From contig JAFISE010000002.1 of NCBI GenBank assembly GCA_022560025.1, forward strand, positions 310,001-374,000: DNA of 64,000 bases, read 5' to 3'. The notes under the pieces are model-generated. The model ran no database searches. It saw only the letters and a program-made list of their open reading frames with translations, and was not told the origin of the DNA. Position numbers and translations under genes: made by a program. Of the stretch, positions 58,115 through 64,000 are shown piece after piece. The first letter of the stretch is position 1. Every line of letters begins with the position of its first letter. Origin of the DNA: Stagonosporopsis chrysanthemi. Lineage: Eukaryota > Ascomycota > Dothideomycetes > Pleosporales > Didymellaceae.

Positions 58115-59245
58115 ATGTCTGCGAGGCTGCCGCGGCGTCCAGCACGCCAATGGCTCGCCTGGAGCCATGCTGCTCCCAGTGCTCGCCGCACATGTGCGCC
58201 AAACCGCGCCTTCCACGCCGCTGCTCCGCGACAGGGCCCGATCCTCGACGCCCTGCTCTACCTCCCGCATGAGATGATGGCCCTGGTCCACACCCAGGTC
58301 CCGTGGTACGCCGCCATCCCGGCATCCGCCTTCCTCCTCCGTGCTGCGCTCGTCACGAGCGTTGGCAGCTGGGCGCGCGCGCTCATGGCACGCTACATTG
58401 GCCTGCAGCCGCTCAGACAGGCTCTCGCACGCCAGAAGCGCGATGAGGTACTGAAGCGGCTGCACCAGGAAGGAGGTGCTCGGTCACCGAGTGAGGCCAA
58501 AAAGCGGACCATGGGAGAGGTCAAGGGAGTGGTAGCCGCGCTAGACAATCGCTGGAAAGTCACTCTGAAAGGCCAGGTAGGCTGGACGTTGATCCAGATA
58601 CCCGTCTTCTTCACCATGGCTGAAGTCATCCGAAAGATGTGTGGCGCAAGAGATGGGCTCTTGGCACTCACAGCTTCCTCTTTGCAAGGCGTCAGAGAGT
58701 GGTTCGGAGCCAACGCGCCTGACTCTGCCGATGCAGACGTAGCAAGCGATGCCATGGCAACTTCAGAGGCCATCTCGGCTCCCGATGCGCTTTCCGTCGC
58801 CAGTACACTCAACGATGCGACGGCGCCGACCTACGCTGATGGACTGGCTGCCATGTCCACGAGCCCCTTCTTCGAGCCGTCACTCGCGACCGAAGGAATG
58901 CTGTGGTTCCCGAATTTGATCCTCCCCGACCCGTTCCTTCCCTTCATCGTATCTGGTCTCATGTTCTCAAACATTTACTTTACTAAGAACGCCCCTACAA
59001 GCGAAAAGACATGGCCCAATGCAATCAGGAGAATCCTCTTAGGTGTCTCGCTACTCATTGGTCCGCTATGCCAGAACCTGCCTGCCGGCTTGATGCTCTA
59101 CTGGGCTGGCAGCACAACTTCAGTCATTTTCTGGAACAAGTGGCTCGACTGGATGTACCCTGCCCCTTCGAGTTCTACAGCTTGCAGAAGACCCCTTCAG
59201 ATGCCGCCAGCTACAAAGTCAAAAGGGCCGGTTAGAAGATTCTGA
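58115..59245 (+). CDS. cox18: Mitochondrial inner-membrane insertase COX18 (Oxa1/YidC family)
   Basis: COX18 inserts the Cox2 C-terminal domain through the mitochondrial inner membrane during cytochrome oxidase assembly. This is a single exon of 376 residues. An Arg/Ala-rich presequence (MSARLPRRPARQWLAW onward) is followed by membrane segments around AIPASAFLLRAALVTSVGSW, GQVGWTLIQIPVFFTMAEV, FLPFIVSGLMFSNIY and ILLGVSLLIGPLCQNLPAGL, then YWAGSTTSVIFWN, the Oxa1-fold pattern. A Ser/Ala/Asp-rich insert lies at about 205-270. An in-frame ATG at 58007 would add 36 residues, but the downstream start makes the better presequence. COX18 is preferred to OXA1 from length and the region around QNLPAGLMLYW; this is moderately sure. 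Confidence 0.85.
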   Translation: MSARLPRRPARQWLAWSHAAPSARRTCAPNRAFHAAAPRQGPILDALLYLPHEMMALVHTQVPWYAAIPASAFLLRAALVTSVGSWARALMARYIGLQPLRQALARQKRDEVLKRLHQEGGARSPSEAKKRTMGEVKGVVAALDNRWKVTLKGQVGWTLIQIPVFFTMAEVIRKMCGARDGLLALTASSLQGVREWFGANAPDSADADVASDAMATSEAISAPDALSVASTLNDATAPTYADGLAAMSTSPFFEPSLATEGMLWFPNLILPDPFLPFIVSGLMFSNIYFTKNAPTSEKTWPNAIRRILLGVSLLIGPLCQNLPAGLMLYWAGSTTSVIFWNKWLDWMYPAPSSSTACRRPLQMPPATKSKGPVRRF

Positions 59246-59433
59246 TGTATTGTCGGAACATAAGGACGGCCACTATTGTCTCGAAGTGTATTATTGTGAA
59301 CCATCCGTTGCCAGTGCGTAAGAGATTAGAGTGCTGTCGTGTCGACGACGCGGATACGTCATTTTCTACAAGACGCCGTCCACCAACCATATTGACGACC
59401 ACAATGCCATGCCCTGTGTCTAAACGTCGGTAT

Positions 59434-59976
59434 CTAAGAGAAACGTAGACCAATGTCCCATCCGATAGCATACCCAATACCGGCAGCAATGGCAGCCACA
59501 CCCACAACCACCATCCGGTCCAACCACTCCCTCTGCGGCGCCTGCTGTACTGTCGCATCCTCCCCTGGAAGAGATTCCCAAGCTACATCCTTGAGCAGGA
59601 TGTAAATCGTAATCTGCCGCAACCCTGCATCATGGCACAACTGCATCGCAGTGTACCACTTTGTCCTCCCGCTACTGACCAGGCGAGGATATTCCTCACC
59701 AATGTCAATCACGAGTTGGTGCTCGTGCAGCTCGATGCCGAACTTCGTCTCGATACGCGCACGGAACTCGTCAAAAGCGAGGTTTTGCGCGCTCCATCGC
59801 GTGCCGCGGAAGTGCGCAGGGAGAATGTCCGTCACCAGGAAGCGGTCCTCATTGGTCTTGTACTTGACCAGTATGCTGCCGGGAGAGAAGCGTGGCTCGC
59901 AGATGACCACCTGACTGGTGAGTGGCACGTCTCCGCAATCGTGCAAGTGCATAGGATTATCGCAGCCGTTGTCCAT
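59434..59976 (-). CDS. Hypothetical protein with C-terminal membrane anchor
   Basis: This single-exon 180-residue protein starts MDNGCDNPMHLHDCGDVPL. The body appears to be a small mixed alpha/beta domain (FSPGSILVKYKTNEDRF, FDEFRARIETKFGIELHEHQ, RTKWYTAMQLCHDAGLRQIT). The end, after EWLDRM, is one hydrophobic segment (VVVGVAAIAAGIGYAIGW) followed by DIGLRFS. That layout suggests a tail-anchored protein with the domain in the cytosol. I recognise no family. The ATG at 59974-59976 is supported by a TATA box about 95 nt upstream. Confidence 0.65.
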   Translation of the reverse strand: MDNGCDNPMHLHDCGDVPLTSQVVICEPRFSPGSILVKYKTNEDRFLVTDILPAHFRGTRWSAQNLAFDEFRARIETKFGIELHEHQLVIDIGEEYPRLVSSGRTKWYTAMQLCHDAGLRQITIYILLKDVAWESLPGEDATVQQAPQREWLDRMVVVGVAAIAAGIGYAIGWDIGLRFS

Positions 59977-60768
59977 GTTGATTTTTAGAATCGATTCGGA
60001 TATTCGACAGGAAGGAAGTCTAAGTAGATGTTGGCGGCGATAGGTGGCTAGACGAAGGAGCGAGTCGCTGTATATATACACTCAAGGTGAAAGTCCATCC
60101 CACGACAATCGACGCATATTTGCTTTCGTTTCACAAACACCGAACGTATGCATTCACTTCAGCGACAAATGCTGGGCAAGCACGCTCAAAGAACATAAAA
60201 ATGGGTTTCGTTCTCGAAGCAGCCGCTGCAACCACCCGCTGATTTGCGTGGAGAGACAAGCAAGCAATTGCGAGACGACGGCAAACAAGTCACTAAATTC
60301 GGTCTGCTCTACGTTTCCACCGCTCCACAAGCATACTACCTGATCGTCTATAAAGGTCGTGGTCAGGCTGCATGGTATTTGGAAGACGGCCAGATTCTGC
60401 TTGACAGCACGTGTCCAATGCTTTCGACTTGATTCTGACGGATGAGCTGCGAAATTGCCAAGGGTGCAGAGTGCAGGGTATCAAAAAATGAGCTAAAGGT
60501 GCATTCTGGGCATGGAAAATGCGCACTGTATGGCATGTAAGTTTGGACACTACCATCACAGCCTTACAGATGTTCATTGGAGAAACATGATGGTATGGGA
60601 GAGAGTGGTGGTTCACCTTTGCCATGCTGTAGGAGATCCCAAGAAAAGACCAGGACCGACACTCGCAGTCGATGCGCTCTCGCTATCATCTCTTATGCAG
60701 ATCTACCCGAGTCTCGACCACTCCCCTCCTATCTCGGCCCACATGTGTGCCCTCGCTCCCTCAAACAC
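59977..60768. other. Intergenic region, no gene seen
   Basis: This is the upstream region of the tail-anchored protein gene and 3' flank of the reductase gene. No coding sequence was recognised. Confidence 0.5.
60071..60079 (-). promoter_or_regulatory. TATA box of the tail-anchored protein gene
   Basis: TATATATA on the minus strand lies about 95 nt before the ATG at 59976. Confidence 0.45.
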
Positions 60769-61727
60769 CTACCACTCAATCACCTTCTCATCCCTCCAAA
60801 ACTCCCCCGTCTTCCCCCCAACATCCTGCAGCGCCAGCAAAACCGGCGTCTGCGCACCCTGATCCGGCGTCTTCGTGCCATTCCCCTTGGTCATATCCGT
60901 ATTCACATACCCGGGACAGCACGCGTTGACCAGCCTTGCTCCGCCGGCCTCCTTCTCCTGCCGCGCAAGCGCTTTGGTCCCCGCAATACACCCTGCCTTG
61001 CTGACGGCATATGCGGCGCTCGGGAATCCAGCGTCTTTCTCGCGCCCCTGCTCCACCGCAGAGGCGAAGTCGCGCATGATGGCGGTGACATCGTCTTCCG
61101 TGCGGGCGTTGAGGAAGCGCGTGCGCACGGCGTCAGAGTATTTGGACAGTGCGCCGGCGGTAGAGGCGACGTTCACGAGCCGGCCGGTGGGTTTGAGGAG
61201 GTGAAGGAAGGCGCGTGAGGCGAGGAGGGTGTTGTAGTAATTTGTATGGAGCGTCTCTTTCACAATGTTTGCATCTGGAAGGGTGTAAGCAGGAGTGGGG
61301 TATGGGATGGGAGGTGTGGTACCGAAGCCGTTCAGAGCAACTCCAGCATTGTTGATGACGAAGTCGATGCCCTCAGTGTGTGACTCGTTCAAGTGCTTCG
61401 CAAGGTCCTTAACGCTGGACTCGTCTGTGATATCTAGGTGGTGGTACTTGATCTCAGCAAGGCCGCCGTCCGTCTTCAGCGCTTTAGCTTCCTTCAACTG
61501 CGCATCCTCATGGAGTTGCTTAATCGCAGCTTCACCCCTACCCTGGTCACGGGCTGTGAGGTAGATGAGAAACGGGCCATTGTTGAGCGGCGATTTGGGG
61601 TACTGAAGGGCCAGTTGGCGGATGATTGCAAGCCCAATGCCCTGGTGCTGTTAGATGGGTTCGAAGACGCGGCAAGCAGAATTACCTTGTTGGCGCCAGT
61701 CACAACGCCGATTCTGCTGTACGACAT
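60769..61727 (-). CDS. Short-chain dehydrogenase/reductase, carbonyl-reductase type
   Basis: This is an NADPH-dependent cytosolic reductase of the classical SDR fold, closest in pattern to human carbonyl reductase 1. Exons 61686-61727 and 60769-61641 encode 304 residues. The cofactor motif TGANKGIG (10-17) is formed across the intron. NNAG is at 111-114. The catalytic Ser174 (NVASTAG), Tyr225 and Lys229 (YAVSKAG) are all present. An insert of about 35 residues between Ser174 and Tyr225 lengthens the protein, as in carbonyl reductase 1. CCPGYVNTDM follows, as expected. The true substrate is unknown. Confidence 0.9.
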
Positions 61728-62031
61728 GTTTGTTAAATTGTTGTTAGGTGGTAGATTAATGGAAACAGAACAGCACTACCTTTGAGAGCGGTCCCCACTC
61801 TTGTGTCGTGTGTTCATTAATCATCATCGAAGTTGTCGATTGATAGCGAAGTGCTGATGACGTCACGCAGCCCATTTCACACTTCGATATCGTAATTTCC
61901 ATGGGAACTATCATGAATATCGATCATGCAGCGTATCCCATTCAATTTCTAGGCCCAACTTCTTCTTTCACAAGGTGCAACTGCGGCCACCTACATCGAA
62001 TTACCCAGCTTCCAGACAGTGCACAGTCCGT

Positions 62032-63473
62032 TCACAACTCTTCATCGATCGGCCAACCGCCTGGCGGTCCTTTCCAAGGTTCTCGTTCCTCGATATCATG
62101 TGCACCCACAGGGTCAATATCCATAGGGGTCGGTGGCTGGTTCTCATCCTCGCTCGTTATTGACCATGATTCGTTCCTTTCGCCCCGAGAAGCTGCATCC
62201 AGTGGCCCGGGAGCTTCTTGTGTCATGCTAGCGAAGACAGGCCTGTTCTCGTTGGCACCTTCATCTCGCTCGGCGCCGTTGCTTTGTCTGACACCGTTCT
62301 CGCCTTCGAATCCGAATTGATCTAGGTTATCGTCACGCTCCCCTTCGGACTCGGAGCTGCTACTATAGCTGCCGTCGGAGGGTTCATCGGAGCTCTCGTC
62401 GTCCTCGCCATCGCCATCGCCATCGCCATTGCTGTCTTCATCCCTTGTCTCGGGATCTCCAAAAGTAATGCCGCGCTCCTCGAACAGCTCAATCTGTAGA
62501 TTGACCAGAAACATCTCCCGCTCACCGTCTGGGAGCGCCGCGAACATTGCGCGAAAGTCAGCGTCGACGTGTTGCAGGACTGGGTGGAATTCGTCGAGAT
62601 TTTCACCCTCGTCCCCCTCTTCGTTATGCTCATCATCTGATTCACCGTCATCCGCATGGTCTGCCCGAGCCTGCTCGCTGCGTGTGCGTCCCTCTCGATT
62701 GCGGCCCGTGGTTCGATGATAGCCGTCCTGATTGTAGCCATCCTCATCGTAGACTGCCGGACCGTAAGGAGGGCAACCATGCGTACCCGGCCAGTCTTTG
62801 CCACAAATGTAGCAGAATGAGCAACCACATTTACATCTGTACATGGTCAGCACGCATCGACAATATCTAAATATCTCTACTTACGTTATATGGTTGCAAG
62901 CCTCAGCTAGTTCGACCGTTGAAGCACAGGTTGGACACTCCTGGAAGCCTTTCTCTGTGGCTGTCTGCTTGAACCTCTTGTAATCTTCGTTCTGCTCACA
63001 AGTGTGGCTGTCAGCTCCGTCTATCAGCGTCTTGCATGTCATGCAAGTCAGTTTGCCGCACGACTCTTCCTGACAGACAGCATAGCTGATGTTGGTAGAT
63101 GGGTCCTTCGCATGTGCAGCTGGGTTGAGGAATTTTGAGCAAGCAGGGTTGGCGCAGTAGACACGGTACCTATACTCGTTAGCACGGAGCTGCAAATCTA
63201 ACAAGTTATGACTTACTTAGCCAGCACAGAGTACTCTCCTTGCGCTTTCAGTTGGAAGTTCCATGCCACATCGAAGGGTATGTGAGCTTCATACACATCG
63301 AGAAGGAAGAGCTGACCACAGCACTTGGGAGGGTAAAGACTTTCGTTCTCGGTCGCGCGTTCAAAGAAGCTGGCCACGTCGTCCGTACATACCCAGTGTC
63401 GTTGACACGGTGCTTCGAGAAGTTTCTCGCTGCTGGTCTCTTCACCTCCGCAAATAACACAGGTCTTTGTCAT
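62032..63473 (-). CDS. RBR-type E3 ubiquitin ligase
   Basis: RBR ligases carry ubiquitin on a cysteine of their last RING-like domain before passing it to substrate. Exons are 63217-63473, 62885-63169 and 62032-62836, giving 448 residues. RING1 starts at once (KTCVICGGEE, CQRHWVC, KCCGQ). The IBR follows (YCANPACSKFLNP, CGKLTCMTCK, HTC). RING2 is FQECPTCASTVELAEACNHI then TCKCGCSFCYICG, whose first part holds the candidate catalytic Cys in ACNHITC. The remaining 250 residues are acidic and low complexity, with Asp/Gly and Ser/Glu runs. Substrates are unknown. An untranslated upstream exon is possible, since an acceptor-like CCTCAG precedes the ATG. Confidence 0.9.
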
Positions 63474-64000
63474 GTTGAGATAGCTGAGGGTAAGTGGTAC
63501 AGTTAGATCGGGGCGTACTGTAACATTCGTCGTGCGACGATAGAGCGTCTAGGTGGTGGATGGTTGTAGAGACGGTAGCTGGCGAGTAATATTTAACTTG
63601 CAGCTCAAGATGTGACGCAATTTGTGCAAACGAGCGTGCGATTTCACTTTGGTTCAGGGTTCAGGGTCGGTGGTGAATCGTACTGCGATGCGGCAGTCAC
63701 AGCCGTCAGATCACCACCACCACCACTTGGAGATGTTACGAACTTGTAGAAGAGACAATCAGTGTCTTCACACTGAAGAGCGTTTGCGACTCCCCTGTCA
63801 CTCTGGCTGAGAGCGAAGCCCAGAGATCTTTGTGCGCGGCAGGTTCGGTAGGGCGGGCAAGCGACAAGGAGGGCGGTGTAAAGTGAGGAAGACTATCACA
63901 GCAACATGTACAGAGAGACATCTTAAAAACAAGAAAAATATCTGAGGTTAAGTTGCCTTAGGAGATGTGAGGCTGTCTGTGCACGCAGGCAACCACGCCT
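63474..64000. other. Intergenic region to window end
   Basis: This is the upstream region of the RBR gene. No further gene was recognised before the window edge. Confidence 0.5.

Overview
This window is nuclear DNA of a filamentous ascomycete (Pezizomycotina). Protein similarity by eye suggests Dothideomycetes, but I cannot place it more precisely. The grounds are short GT-AG introns (about 45-100 nt) with CTAAC/CTGAC-like branch sites, the fungal regulator FlbA, a cytochrome-linked cellobiose dehydrogenase, the fungal Mediator subunit Med5, and nuclear tRNAs with Pol III T-runs. There is no bacterial operon structure, CRISPR array or intact transposon.

Layout. 1-5616: start of mitochondrial malonyl-CoA:ACP transacylase, Med5, and a conserved fungal protein, all on minus. 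7314-11253: an aldo-keto reductase with unusual introns, then NADP-glutamate dehydrogenase with a CCAAT/GATA promoter, both plus. 13365-20166: a Pro/Thr-rich protein, tRNA-Ala, a doubtful small ORF, and a secreted cellobiose dehydrogenase (minus). 20167-29556: about 9.4 kb with no supportable gene. 29557-37051: flbA and chk1 (plus). 37052-42714: a hypothetical protein with nested tandem repeats next to it, tRNA-Leu (minus) and a GPI-anchored small cysteine protein. 43552-47038: a DENN-domain protein. 48842-63473: a dense housekeeping block: TRAPPC13-like, SET-domain methyltransferase, UPF0662/DUF2408 protein, ribosomal P1, ALG11, COX18, a tail-anchored hypothetical protein, a short-chain reductase and an RBR ubiquitin ligase.

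Most genes are unrelated housekeeping genes. ALG11/COX18 and TRAPPC13/SET are head-to-head pairs with about 0.2 kb between start codons.

The most striking observation is that both tRNA genes in the window, Ala(AGC) and Leu(CAG), are interrupted in the D-arm at the same place, after nucleotide 10. Each insert is exactly 50 nt and looks like an mRNA intron: it begins GTAAGTT, carries a CTAACAT branch site and ends AG. Removing it restores a complete cloverleaf in each case. The position is not the canonical 37/38 site of tRNA introns. The aldo-keto reductase gene also appears to carry a spliceosomal twin intron (stwintron), where one intron splits the donor of another, plus a GC-AG intron. All exon joins were worked out by eye from splice consensus and protein continuity; no transcript data were available.
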